NCBI GenBank assembly: GCA_039602395.1
Contig: JBCNJP010000025.1
Span: forward strand, 38,791,649 to 38,855,648
DNA from: Deinandra increscens subsp. villosa
Lineage: Eukaryota; Streptophyta; Magnoliopsida; Asterales; Asteraceae
Reading direction: 5' to 3'
DNA length: 64,000 bases
Under the pieces are notes generated by a model. That model saw nothing but the letters and a program-made list of their open reading frames with translations. It was not told the DNA's origin and did no database searches. Position numbers and translations under genes: made by a program. Of the stretch, positions 41,788 through 53,684 are shown piece after piece. Position 1 is the stretch's first letter. Every line of letters begins with the position of its first letter.

Positions 41788-43897
41788 TTGTGCTATTAAA
41801 TATCTTCTACTTTCAATCTTCAGACTTCAGTCTTGTCCTTGGCTTGAACATGGGTTGGTGAAGATTCTTTTCTTGAACGATCTTCATTGGGCAGCAACGG
41901 TCGAGTTCTGGGAGTTTTCTCTCAATCAGCATTAGCTTGGACTTCAAATGACAAACAAGTAATGAGAGGAGGATTCTCAAGTACTTGCTCCTTCTTGAAA
42001 CATGTCGAGTCCTTGCTGGATCATCAGTAACTGTCTTGACTTGCATGAGACTTCAGAGGATAAATTTTGAAAACCTCTGTCTTGGCATTTGTGACTACTC
42101 TGCATCTTTTCTTCAATTAGCTTCCCCTAAACCTGAGAACGGTGTCTTTGGACGCTTTACTTGAACAACCAACAAACTTCCCCTGAGCATAGGGTAAGTC
42201 CTTTTCCGGCTGGTTCTTCAACACAAACAGTAGCAACACTCATTAACTTTTCTTCTCCATGACATCTCATTTAACCTGTCATGCACAACATGGAACAAAC
42301 ACTAACCAGACAATGATGACTGGTTATCGAGTTAGCATTCTTTAACCAAACAACTTCCCCTAAACCCGAGGGGGAGGTCACACCTTTTTGCACAAAACCC
42401 AAAAAGAACTTATTAAAACCTTTAAATTAACCTGGCCATGGTTGAAAAATAAACAATAAAAAAATGAAGATAACACAAAATAAACAAAACAAACATACCA
42501 AATTACTAAACGAGAAGGTTTCTATGGGATCAAACCGTATGAATCTGATTGAGGAACCCTTTTCAGCTTCTATTACTCGAACACGTCCAGGTGATTGCCA
42601 ATATACTGATCCACTTTAAACTCTAACCCTTTTCTTAATCAGGCTGTTTGTCACTTTATTATCTTTTATTGGTGCATTAATTATGAACAGCAAGTGGGTT
42701 TCAACAAATCCTAGGTACATGTTATTACACACTATCAAGCACATAAATTCCCTACCACATATTTTCACAACCTGAACCAGAAGTTTGACACTGAGCTCGA
42801 GACTTGGTTGAGAAGAGAAAGAATAGATCACATAGATTTTTGGGTATAATATACAAAGTCAACTGAATTTTTGAAACATTTTTAATAATGCTCTCATCAG
42901 TGACAAAGGCTGAGGGTTTTGGACACTTGAGGGTCTCTTTTCTTGTGCTCTTTGGCATCTTTTGGGCGTATACATGCATTTTTTTTTTATTTTTTTAATT
43001 GCATATATTATTTAAGGTGATCTGTAAGCACGTATGCATGGACAACTCCAGGTCATTGCTCACGCAAAGCAGAGGAGATCCTTACATACACGCGAAGCAT
43101 CCCCAGGTCATTGCTCACGCAAAGCAGAGGGGACACCGACTTTTTGAGCTCAATTTCACACTCTTGGAGACAAGCGTGTGTATCGGGAACTTGAACATGC
43201 AGTCAAATAGAAATGCAATTAACCTAAGTGCTGTTACCCAACAAACTGCCATACGTTATCTTTAAGTGTGTAACGCATACCTTTTCAGATTTTAGAGCCG
43301 AGCCTACCAGCATATCACCATGGATCATGTCTTTCACATCTGCCTTACGCGTGTCAGCCATCTCCAAAACGGAAATTTATTTCACTTCCCACCATCTAAA
43401 GGAAACAAAAGATTAAAAATTAAAAAGCACAATTTAATTTTGAGGGGTCAACAATTTCATCGTTTCTATTCTTCCCCTTGCTTTTTGATTTTTAATAATA
43501 ACACACATTTTTTTTTTAATTTTTTTTTATTTATTTTTTTATTTATTTTTTATTTTTTATTTTTTTTTAACACTCACTGACACAATACTAAATATGTACT
43601 ACAAACTGGCCAAGCTAACCTTCAAAGTTTATCTTTTGAAACTTTTCAGAGATGGGTTTTGTTTCATGCACAACCATACTTCACATCAAATCAGCCAAGA
43701 AACAAACAAGTCAGACAGTGTTACCTTTATTGCTGATTTTCTCAGATTTACCTCTCACAAGGAAACATACCCTCCATTGAAATCTTCATGTCATGTGGTA
43801 GAGAGATGCCTCCTATCATGTGCCTGGAACAATCACTATCACAAACAAACAAGGTTAATGAAAGTCCTCCTTGACTGTTCTTGCACACTGTGAGAGA
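41788..43897. other. Third-family internal non-coding region
   Basis: No domain beyond a protease trace (DSDCSRHMIGG on the minus strand near 43800-43840). It includes a 29-bp direct repeat (43048-43076 and 43103-43131, CCAGGTCATTGCTCACGCAA) and a T-rich low-complexity tract at 43508-43570. The several plus-strand open frames are not supported. Confidence 0.5.
43048..43131 (+). repeat. 29-bp direct repeat
   Basis: CCAGGTCATTGCTCACGCAA followed by AGCAGAGG, twice, 55 bp apart, in the internal region of the third family. Confidence 0.85.
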
Positions 43898-45486
43898 TTA
43901 GTTAACCATAAGTACCCAGGCCATTGTTGTTCTGGGTATACCTGCAGAGTCATTGAAAGTTATTTCTTTTAAGCACATCCTCTTTGAAAGATTGATACTT
44001 GGGGTTGTGGGTGCCTTTGATTTGGGTTTCTTGGTGTTGTTTTTGGTGTTGTTTTTGGTGGACTTTGGTGTGGGCTTTGTGGGTTCATTAGAATTCACAC
44101 GACCATCATTGGAAATGACATTCGTGGGCTGATTGTTTTCTTTCCCTTTACCCTGTAGCCTTTTAGGTGGAATTTGATAAATGTTTGAAATATCATTTTT
44201 AACTTCATCAAATTGTTTGGAGTGCTTCTTATACACCCCTTTAGGTAGGTAACACTGATTTACCACCTTTTTCACATTCCACCTCTCTTGATTATTCTCA
44301 GAAAGACCACCATGTTTGGGAACCCAAATAGGTTTTAAAGCAACAACTGATTTGTTAACAGAATCATTCAATTTATGACTTTTGAAATCAGTTTTGGTTG
44401 GATGTTGAGGTGACTTAGGCTTTTGGTTAACTTTCTGTACCTTTGGTTGTAGGGGCACAAACTTCTGCACCTTGGGGATTTGAAGGGCCAAACTTGGGTT
44501 TTGAGCCAACATGTGTTTGGCCCAATGGGACAGTCTTTTGTTGGACCTTCTTTGGATAGTAAGGCTCATACGGGCGGTGCAGGCAGTTTCTTGCCATGTG
44601 TCCTGGTTGACCACACACATGGCATGACTGTTTCTTTGGATACACGGGAGCCTGTTGTTGGTTCCGCCCAGTGGATATCCAAGTTGGCTTTGAAGCGTTT
44701 TTATGGATCCAAAGGGCTTTACCATGGGGCTTTGTGGTCAGAACATACTCCCGCTGTACAGGTTTAAATTGGTCATATGCAGAATTGACCTCAGGGTACG
44801 GGACAAAATCTTGTGGTTTGCATCCCGTACTTTCTGCACATTTTTAATGGGACAGGTCACACTGTCCTCAGATTTCTTCAGATCACCTGTGGGTTTGGGA
44901 ACATCAGTTTGTGGTCCCTTACCCCTTCTTAAAATTCTAACAGTTCTAAGGGGTTTCACAGGTTTACCATCACATTTCCCAAAGTTAAACACACTACAAG
45001 TAACAGATTCATCAAACACAGTTGACTTGGGAAATGCTGACTCAGACTCAAAACTTTTTGAAGAAAAATTATCAGTTTTAAAAACTGGAAACTTTTGACT
45101 CTCAAAACAAACACTTTTTCCCTTTGAACCTGCTTCTTCATTTACTTTATCTGCACAAGAAGTAGAAGTGTTAGTAATGTTAGAAACAGGAGCAGAAATT
45201 TTAATGGGACAAGCTGCCAATTTCTTTTCGATCTCAGCTTTAGCATCCAAGTTGGTCTTAGAACACTCATAATCTGAGATCATTTCATGCATCAGGGGCA
45301 TCGGTACTGTATGAGTGGACTTTTCATCTTTTATTTCAGTACCGAGACCCAAACCAGAGTTGGCTTTTAGATGACGCATTCGAGCATCTGTGTTGTAGAA
45401 AAGTGAACTAGCCTTCATCATTTCTGACACAATCTTATCGTTTCGCTCAACTTTGGTTTGTGATGTTTCTAATTGACCTTTAAGTT
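43898..45486 (-). pseudogene. Third-family gag, right copy (truncated, frameshifted)
   Basis: The 45430-44820 frame is almost identical to the left copy (MMKASSLFYNTDARMRHLKA, CADKVNEEAGSKGKSVCFES). One missing T near 44817 shifts the frame; the next frame would carry the knuckle CHVCGQPGHMARNC near 44600. A further frame (44725-43898) reads the C-terminal tail KRMCLKEITFNDSAGIPRTTMAWVLMVN in two parts, ending in TAA. That tail matches GRPKTTxAWVP at the gag ends of the other two families. The first ~100 codons of gag are missing beyond 45486. Confidence 0.8.
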
Positions 45487-45523
45487 CTCATTTTAAGTTC
45501 TCATTTGATGTTTCTATATATAT

Positions 45524-45700
45524 AGGGTTAGGTTCAAATGAGAACTTTTTATTTTGAGAACTTTTGAGAACTAAATCTCAACCACAAATTTCAGGAGGGA
45601 CCACTACAATTCATGGGAGGGGGGATACATGTAAATAAACTTGTGGCTCAAATTAGTTCTTTTTAGTTCTCAAATCAAATTGGTTCTCAAATGATCCTCT

Positions 45701-45704
<4 letters not shown>
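45524..45704 (+). mobile_element. MITE copy 1 (TA-flanked, imperfect TIRs)
   Basis: The ends AGGGTTAGGTTCAAATGAGAAC and, inverted, AGGGAGAGGATCATTTGAGAAC form terminal inverted repeats of about 22 bp; TA lies on both sides. 181 bp, no coding. Confidence 0.75.

Positions 45705-45760
<56 letters not shown>
45705..45760. repeat. (TA)n microsatellite
   Basis: About 50 bp of perfect AT dinucleotide between two MITEs. Confidence 0.95.
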
Positions 45761-45765
<5 letters not shown>

Positions 45766-45948
45766 AAAGTTCATTGTAGACACCCTCATAAGTGTAGACA
45801 TGTAGACACCTTTTTTCACCATTAGATCTCTTGATCTAATGGTTGTGATTAATTTATTTTTTTCTTTTTTTCTTTTTTCTCATTATTCAGAAAATTTCAC
45901 ATGTGAAAAGAAGCCATTTCACATGCGAAAGTGTCTACAATGAACCTC

Positions 45949-45953
<5 letters not shown>
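45761..45953 (+). mobile_element. MITE of a second family
   Basis: The ends AGTGAAAAGTTCATTGTAGA and, inverted, AGGGTGAGGTTCATTGTAGA are TIRs sharing GTTCATTGTAGACAC. 193 bp, inserted in TA repeats. Confidence 0.75.
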
Positions 45954-46005
<52 letters not shown>

Positions 46006-46036
46006 GAGAGGAATATATATATATATATATATATAT
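45954..46036. repeat. (TA)n microsatellite, interrupted
   Basis: Two (TA)n runs separated by GGGAGAGGAA, a fragment like a MITE end. Confidence 0.9.
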
Positions 46037-46196
46037 ATGGAGAGGATCATTTGAGAACCAATTTGATTTGAGAACTAAAAAGAACTAATTTGAGCCACAA
46101 GTTTATTTACATGTATCCCCCCTCCCATGAATTGTAGTGGTCCCTCCTGAAATTTGTGGTTGAGATTTAGTTCTCAAAAGTTCTCATTTGAACCTA

Positions 46197-46201
<5 letters not shown>
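46037..46201 (-). mobile_element. MITE copy 2, inverted relative to 45524-45704
   Basis: Reverse complement of copy 1 with about 16 bp missing near one end. Together the pair forms inverted repeats around the second-family MITE. Confidence 0.8.

Positions 46202-46254
<53 letters not shown>
46202..46254. repeat. (TA)n microsatellite
   Basis: Perfect TA run of about 50 bp ending at a CTAG. Confidence 0.95.
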
Positions 46255-46255
<1 letters not shown>

Positions 46256-46613
46256 TAGGAAGGTGCTCGCGCGTTGCGGCGACGACGATAGTTTATATCA
46301 CGTTGTCTGTCTTTTGTCCATGTATTGCGACGGCGTGACATTTACTACACGATATTCATTTATGTTAGTGCAATGCGGTGCAGCGATATTTACAACGCGG
46401 TACTTGTTTCTTTGTGCGCGATGCGATAATAGTGACACTTTAGATTAGATAAAATTGGTATATCATGTGAAGTAATGATGGCTAGCTAATTTAATTTGCA
46501 TGTGTTCACTTGTAAATATTTTATGCCTAGATTCTTGGAATTTTGTTTGATGCTTTAAATCATATGTGTCAAAATTTAGCAAAACAATAGAAGCTAAACA
46601 TGTAGTCATTTAC
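46255..46613 (-). mobile_element. Helitron-like 3' end, reverse orientation
   Basis: On the minus strand the sequence ends GCAACGCGCGAGCACCTTC then CTAG at 46258-46255, followed by T. A GC-rich TCGC/GCGA stem lies about 10 nt inside. Next to it are degenerate GCGATGCGGCGA / ATATTTAC words (46270-46440), common in Helitron subterminal regions. The 5' end is not seen; the gypsy element at 46614 seems inserted within or beside it. Confidence 0.5.
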
Positions 46614-47048
46614 TGTAAAACCTGGTTAATTCCGGTAAATCGAAGGGAAATTTTTCCGATTAATGAACTGGACTGTTGAGCCCAGTTAGGCCCGTGAGGC
46701 TTATTTAGAGATTTGCGGCCTAATATTGGCCCAATTCAAATACTCGATATCCGGATAATGTCAGAAGTATTTTGGGTGATTGATATGTTGTTGGAAATGT
46801 TGTGGAACGATAAAAGCTGAATTCTGTGTAAACCGGCTAAGTTCGTTGTTTAATCAGTAAACGTGCCGAATAACCGGACGTTAAAGTGAATGTGTTGGTT
46901 CGAGTGATTATGATAATAGTTATATTAACACGGACGTGAATACTTGTCAAAAAGTCTATTAGGATGTTTACATGTGGTGTGTGCGAACGGGAACGACAAA
47001 CAGCGTTTAATGCGCGTAAGTCACCGGCAGTGACAGAGCGGTCACTGA
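46614..47048 (+). repeat. 5' LTR of large gypsy element, left part
   Basis: First 435 bp, from TGTAAAACC up to the nested element; resumes at 55875. Confidence 0.65.
47044..47048. repeat. Target-site duplication ACTGA (left)
   Basis: Matches 55870-55874. Confidence 0.9.
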
Positions 47049-49236
47049 TGTAACATCCATATGTTTCAAAAACCCGGAAACTCGACCCACATCAAGATCC
47101 AAGATTTAAACCCAATTCTAAACACCATAAATGGTATATTACTCTCTTCTTTATAATAGTACACTGAAAATGGTGAACGTGGGCGAAAACCGCGTGCAAA
47201 ACCGAGTTATAACGAAGCGGGAATCGCAAAAACAAGTTTGATGTTTGATGTTGAGTTGCAAGACGCGAATTTCATCCCACATTGCCTCTTAAACGAAATT
47301 TCCATCCCTTACACACCTATAAATACCTCTTCTAGGTCCCTCATAGTTTCCCAACTCATAGTTTGAGTATAAACAAGTGGAATAACCAAATTTTGGTGGT
47401 TCCGCAAGCACAATACTCCGTTGGGTGTCTTGCGTAGTAGTTTTTTTATGCTCTTGGTCAGAGGTGCTGCCCTTCAAGCTCGTCTCGTTTGAAAAGCTTC
47501 TTTGAGGTAATTCTTCTTCTTTTTCTTTCTTTGTTTCCTTTCTTTTCTTCCTTTCGTTATTCGTTTATTTATTGCTTTATTAGTTTAATTAATTAGTTTA
47601 GTTTAGGTTCTTAGTTAGGTGCTTTAGGCTCGTTTAGGTAGCCTTGCTAAGGCTCGTTCTTAGAACGCCTAGCATTGCTAAGGCTTGTCCTTTGGACAAC
47701 CTAGCTTTGCAAAGGCACGTCATTAGGACGTGTTGCCTTGCTCAGGCCGATTTGGGCTTGTTGTAGCCTTGTAGAGGCTCGCTAGGCCCAACGAGTCTAA
47801 ACTATCATGTCCAATTTCATCTATATTCTTCCAATCCAAAACTCAATGTTTTTATGCATGAACAAATTGGGGATTAAGGCTTGTTTTTCACATATCAGCA
47901 ATTAAACTAATTCTTAATCATTCTAATATGTAATTCAGGTTGAGAACATAAACTCATTTTTAAGAATTTCAAATAACTTAGAAATCGATCTTTGTTTAAC
48001 AACATATTTAGTGATGATACTTGAGACGCGAATGACATGTAGTAACTGGAAGGGTGAAAACACCGGTAGTTGGGGTCTCTGTCAAAGGATAAGTGTTCGC
48101 ATAAATCCCATAGTCGGACCTGGATGCTTACCTGGGATGCCCCGATGAGAGTGGAATAACCTATTAGGCCAAAGCATGTCTAGTAACGTTTAAGGTATTG
48201 TTACTCTTAAAAGTTAACATGTTTTCAAACTTCAATTTATAACATTAAAACCCATTCCCCAAATGCATAAGTGCTTAGAATCCCACATTCCAATATTCAT
48301 GTCGTCCCTTCCTATTCTTTTAGGATGAATCTTCGGGACTAATCGTTTCACCTTCACTTTTCGCTTCGTGGACTTAACTTCTAATCCATGTGAGTAATCC
48401 TTGCCCCTTTTCTCATTTTCTCATTTTTGGGGTTGCAACATGTATCCTATTTCAAAGTGTTGTCTTTCAAGTTTATCATTTATCATGCGTATGTGATCTA
48501 TGTGTGAATTATGTGTTATGTGACTTCTAGCATGATTTATCAATATGTGATTTTCAAAGGATTTCATGTTTATCAAAGGTTTTCATGTTTATCATTGGAT
48601 GTCAAGTATGTCATGGTTGTCATGTCTGTCATGTCTTTCATTTGGCATAAACATTAACGTAAGGCCTGGGGTAACAAAGGTAGATCTATCGGTTGACAAC
48701 CCACTCAACTTGACCGGTTCGGCGTTGGGTGTTTGGAGCCTATTTCATTATTTCATATAGTCTAACCTGCGGGTTAGGGAAACTTTCATATGTCATTGAG
48801 GTTTGTTTATGCCTAGTATTTCATGTTGTCATTTTATACCACCAATTTTGGTTATGCCTAGTTTTTTTCATGTTGTCAATATCTTCTAGCATGTTATATT
48901 TCACTTATTCTATCATATGACACGTAACGCATGTTTTTCAAATATATGTTATGTATCAAACTTGTGGTTACTCACCAACTATTTATAGTTGACCCTTTTT
49001 TTATTTTATACATGTTGCAGGCTATGATGTTGATGTTTCAAGATGCTATCACATAGGGCTTTTGGACCTAGTCTAATAAATAAATTGTATTTGTTATCAA
49101 TATGTGGTGTATTGTTTTATCTTTCAATGTTATCAATGAAATTCGTTATTTAACTATTGTCACTAAATTAGTTGTCATGAGCTTATGGGCAATCTAATCA
49201 TGCCCCGACGTTTCCGCCGTCGGTTGGGGTGTGAGA
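47049..49236 (+). repeat. 5' LTR of nested gypsy element
   Basis: TGTAACATCC...GTGTGAGA (expected TGTGACA; the last bases carry C to G). Contains a TATA box at 47317 and the conserved CTATTAGGCCAAAGCATGTC at 48153-48180. Open frames in it also occur in the other LTR and are not genes. Confidence 0.93.
47317..47325 (+). promoter_or_regulatory. LTR TATA box
   Basis: CTATAAATA about 270 bp into the LTR; the identical box occurs in the 3' LTR at 53952-53960. Confidence 0.6.
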
Positions 49237-51360
49237 GATTGGTATCAGAGCCATGGCTATAGGGAACTAGGTTATTAGAAATGGAATGACCTAGACTATT
49301 GCCTTAGGTGTCCAAACACGAGTACCTCGTGTATTGTATGCTTCGTTTAGAGATTGCCCTTTTATGTCTTGTTTTGCCTTAGTTAGGATGTACCTCAAGT
49401 CTAACACTTATCACACACTCATGCACCCAACTTCAGGCTTCCTAGCCTTTTCCTTAGTAATGGTGCCTTACGTGCCATTTTAAGAACTTGATTTTATTTG
49501 AATTTTTTTTTTAAATCTCATCCGGGTTAGGTTCCTTAGTAACGTACATGTAGTAACTGAAAGGGTGAAAGCACTGGTAATCAGGGTGTCTATCTAGGTA
49601 AGCGTTACCCGAGACACTCTGGCAAGAGTGCCTTAGCCTATTAGGCCAAAGCATGTCATAACAAACGTTTCTAGGAACCATATTAACCCTGATTAGTCGA
49701 AGGTGGCAGTTTCCCAATCGGGAAATGAGAACCATTTCACTGATTTTAAACAAGTCAATTCGATTTCTTGTTTTGCATGCGATTCCATGATATCCGGTTT
49801 ATACTCTGATTTCGATCTATGATATTCTTTTGATTTTCAATATTTCATGGTTAAAACGCCACTTTTCGTGATTTCAATGGCATTTTTGAAGTTTTCACCA
49901 TCGACACTTACTTTCACAATTTTACATATTTTACCTCTCATATTTTAGTCAATTGATATTCCATATTCAAACCTTTCGTGTTTATTACATCCAAAGTCAT
50001 CCTTGTGATTTCTATTTCACAATTTCATAATGTTGCACTCCTATGGCGTATCACATCCTACACTATCCTACGATTTACGTTATCGGTTCACAGTTCCATT
50101 TTGACTCAACTTTGAGAATTCAAATAACCCCTTGTTATTTAGTTAGTAACTCGAGTTTCATAACTTTCAGATTCCATCCTCGGGGTATTTTTTGATGTTT
50201 ATACGATCAATTTGTTACCCTCATGATTTCATATACTCTTGATTTTTCACACATCATCCTTGTATTTCAAATTCATGTCATTCCTCACCACCATAAATGT
50301 GTCATGGATCTGATTATCCCATTTTAAACCAAAACCTTGTGAGTTCATAAAACGCTCTTGCTTAGTTTCAAAACCTTCATTACATGATTCTCAAGTCGTG
50401 GTCGATTGATTGTTTTATCAGATCTTGTTGCCAACCCATTTTAGACTCAACCCAGTAACCCATTGTTCCAATCATAGCCTAACATGTTGCACCAACACGC
50501 AATAGACACACCTGCGTGGTGATTCACGTAACCCTACAATGTGTGTCGAAAGCTGGCCATTGCAGACAATGCTTCGGTCAAACTAGCCAAACAAGTTGCG
50601 CATAGTCACATTTTGATCTGAAGTCAAATTTGCCGTTTGAATCCAGTTAGTCGGTTTTTAAGCTTATGATATTTATATAAAAAAAAATCATTCCTGATTT
50701 CATTGTTCGATGTATAATTCAAAACAATTGACATTCATCATTTCAAAACCTATTTATATCATGTAATTTTTTTTCCTTTTTACTCATTTACAGGTGAGCG
50801 AGTGCTTGTCGATGGGTTCACGAGTTTACAAGTTTGCATGGTTACGGGATTACATGCTTATGAGTTTACGCGTTTACCCATATACGAGCCTACGAACTCA
50901 CACGTACATGATATCCCGTTTTAGAAAATATTAAATTATCTATTTTTGAACCCCTCCAAAGTATCACGTTTTGCACTTTTAGGTATACAAGTTTAGGAAT
51001 TTACTTGTTTAGAAAATTATGAGTTTACTAGTCCACATGCCTACGGGATTGCATGCGTTGAGTTTACAACGTTATAACTTTACAAGTAGATAACTATACA
51101 TGTTTATTAAATTTTAAAAAAAAACTCATCCTTCATATTCAATGTTATATTCCAATTGCAATTGCGCGATGTTTCAACTGTTTCGCCTTAACATTCATTT
51201 TTATCCAAACTCATGTTTATCCCAGCGAATGTCAAACTTATGTGTATCGCGATGATCGTTTCGGTTTTCCCCGCTCGATAATCAAGTCCAGACAATTTAT
51301 GGCGATAAACCATTCCATGGGTTCTAGCTCATGTCCGACGTTAAAACCCACAAGTACTTG
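49237..51360 (+). other. Leader and degenerate internal region, no gene
   Basis: After the PBS: a leader (49257-49700) containing the block shared with LTR and with 900-1200. Then AT-rich sequence with no gag motif, and a stretch (50790-51100) of recurring GAGTTTACAAGTTT-like words. The 49511-49753 minus-strand open frame is only the leader block reversed. Confidence 0.55.
49240..49256 (+). other. Primer-binding site of nested gypsy element
   Basis: TGGTATCAGAGCCATGG three bases after the LTR; tRNA-iMet type. Confidence 0.88.
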
Positions 51361-51556
51361 CATAAGAAGTACATTGCCCGTCTGGTCAGCATTGTGGACG
51401 TTTGTAATCAGGAATAGGGAGTCCAAGACATCCTAGTCGTTCGGAACTTCCCTAAAGTATTTCCCGAAGACATATTGGGTCTTCCTCCCGTTCGCCAAGA
51501 CGACTTCCGCATTAACTTACCCGGTACTACTCCTGTTGGCAAGTCACCATATCGCC
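51361..51556 (+). pseudogene. Ty3/gypsy Pol remnant (protease-RT linker and RT start)
   Basis: One frame reads HKKYIARLVSIVDVCNQE, a TAG at 51415-51417, then VQDILVVRNFPKVFPEDI, GLPPVRQDDFRI and PGTTPVGKSPYRL. This is the well-known approach to plant Ty3 RT (VV.EFPDVFPEDLPGLPP...PGA.PVA..PYRL). One residue is missing before PGTTPV. Everything downstream of the RT start, including YVDD, RNase H, integrase and chromodomain, is unrecognisable. The only coding trace in the element. Confidence 0.8.
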
Positions 51557-53668
51557 TCACACTGTTTTGTGTCACCCACCTACCTCTAAATTTTTTGTTC
51601 CACAATTACGGCTCCTATTTATTCTCTTATTGCATTCATGATGACGATATCCCCGTATCTATACTACTTATATAGTATGGATACTTCTCGGTTATGATCA
51701 ACATTCACCTTTCAAATCCTTGGTTATGCTTAGCCATAAGCTTCATTTAGCTAACCAATGACTCTTTTGAAAACACCTGGATTCTTTTGCAGCTCTTACC
51801 TGGGTAAATTCGTTATCGCCTTCGTTGGCGATGTTTGAATTTACTCGAATCCTATTTTCAAAATTTTAATGTAATTTTGACCCAAGCAATAATCTTTGGG
51901 AAGACTCGCGTTATTTCACATTTCGATACAAATTGTAATTTTTTTAATGTTTGAGCTATTCAATGTCTCAAATTTAAAACTGTGGTTTGCCATGCTCAGT
52001 GTATGAGTTCCAAACTCGCTTTATTCAATACTCGATGTGTGGACTCAATTTGCAGTTTCTAATGTTGATCTATGGATTCAAACTTGTGGTGTCAATACAC
52101 GACACGTTTATTCAAAAGTTTGTAACTCACATTATTCAAAAATTTGATTAGTGAGTTCGGTTTGCGATTTTCGACTCACAGATGGTGAATTCGGTTGTGA
52201 TTTTCAACGTTGGGCTTGCGGTATTCAACTCTCGGCTCGCGAGTTCAAATCTTGGTTTACAATTTTTAACTCTCAGTTTGAAGATTTATATATTCGGTGT
52301 GTAGATTCAAACATCCAGTTCAATTCGTGTATTACAAAATTCAAACTTGCTTGTTTCAACCTTCAATTCACGATTTCAAACTTACATGCTTATGCTTAAT
52401 TGATATTCAACTTCCAAATTCATGTCATTCGATTTAAATTAATTCATTCATTCGAACCATGCCATTTGAAATACCACTTGTAGATCGTTCGTTTATCATG
52501 ATTAGTCATTGTGCTATCGTTATCCCATGTTTTTATGACCAAATGTTTTCACTATCTCATGCTTTCATGTTTTCACTACCTCAAGTTTTGATTATCACAA
52601 ATTTTCATATTTATCATTACCACATGTTTCCACTATTTCATGCCATCATTGCTACAACTTACACGCTTTCATTATCACATGACCACCTTATCACATGTTT
52701 CACTATTGCATGTTTTCATTATCACGTGTTTTCAATATCACATGTTTTACCAATCTTGCTAACTAAGACTCGTACGAACTATAACCGTCAATTGTATGTA
52801 ATACTAGTTAACCATGCGATTGATTTTGGGTCATAGCCCTGAGGTCTTGTCGTATTAGCAAGGAATTTTTTTTTGTTTTGGATTTCATCTAGACCCCGCG
52901 CTTCGAGAAAGGTGGACTGGGTGTGAGTCGCAACACATCTAGTTCGTCAGAATCGAACGCGTTCTCTTGTTTGAAATCCGACATTGTTTTATCAGTTATA
53001 TTGATTTCAATTTTGATGGATACATTCACTTACATTGATTTTAATTAATCAAGTTATCACTTTCAAATGGATACATGTTAACCCCTCAACCTCATATTCT
53101 ATCATCTGCCTCTCCTCGTTTGGATATCCTAAAGTAGGGGAGACTGTGGCTTTCACTTTACTGATTAAGTTGTTTGGTCAAATCATGCATTCTCGTCTTC
53201 GAATCATCTATGATCTTTGATTCTCGAAATGGTACTCATTCCATGCCTGTATACCATTAACCATATCATTATCAAATGTATCCCATGTTATATATTTTAC
53301 GTCCGGATCTTGCGGTGTCAAGTATTCCAATATCAAAACCTTTATCGTGCTTTTTGTTTTGTGTGAGGGAGTCTCTCTGTAGGCAACTAGCATGCTTTTG
53401 AAGTAGCAATGATGTGGTGGGTTAGCTGCGGTACACCCTATATATAAGCATTGGTGGTGCTTTAAAAGTGGGCTAGGTGTCGGACCGAGAGTTGGCCCTG
53501 GTCGTGTGTCAAAATTCGTGTCACAACTCACAAGTTTATATCACTATTTAAAAGGAAACGTTACAATTAATTTATTTCTTAAGTATAAGTGTACTTTTTG
53601 GTATAAATTTAATCATCCTCATTCTTTTTCCTACAGTCTCTACTAACTGAATTTCGGGACGAAATTTC
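51557..53668 (+). other. Low-complexity internal region before the 3' LTR
   Basis: Contains a run of phrases such as GATTCAAACTTG / GAGTTCAAATC (51950-52400) and a second run of ATGTTTTCATTATCACATG-type words (52490-52760). A TATA-like block lies at 53413-53450 and a duplicate polypurine tract at 53129. Open frames here follow the repeats and show no domains. Confidence 0.5.
53413..53450 (+). promoter_or_regulatory. Conserved TATA-like block (copy in nested gypsy)
   Basis: GTGGTGGGTTAGCTGCGGTA then CACCCTATATATAAGCA; nearly the same in the other gypsy element at 61519-61557, with GGACCGAG shared further downstream. Confidence 0.45.
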
Positions 53669-53684
53669 CTAAAGTAGGGGAAAC
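53669..53684 (+). other. Polypurine tract of nested gypsy element
   Basis: CTAAAGTAGGGGAAAC immediately before the 3' LTR; a near copy (CTAAAGTAGGGGAGAC) lies at 53129-53144. Confidence 0.8.

Larger units (their letters stand above)
41774..45486 (-). mobile_element. Third SIRE-like family: right copy, pol deleted
   Basis: From the right: truncated gag (45486-43898), a short protease remnant (CSRHM pattern near 43800-43830), about 2 kb of non-coding internal DNA, PPT, shared LTR. No integrase, RT or RNase H is recognisable. The right end is cut at 45486 where MITE/(TA)n sequence begins. Confidence 0.8.

Noticed and set aside
45903..46448. Open frames encoding Tyr-Ile repeats
   Set aside because: Translation of (TA)n microsatellites.
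48566..48920. Overlapping 63-64-codon plus frames, repeated at 55199-55553
   Set aside because: Lie within both gypsy LTRs; repeated because the LTR is repeated, and differ without codon bias.
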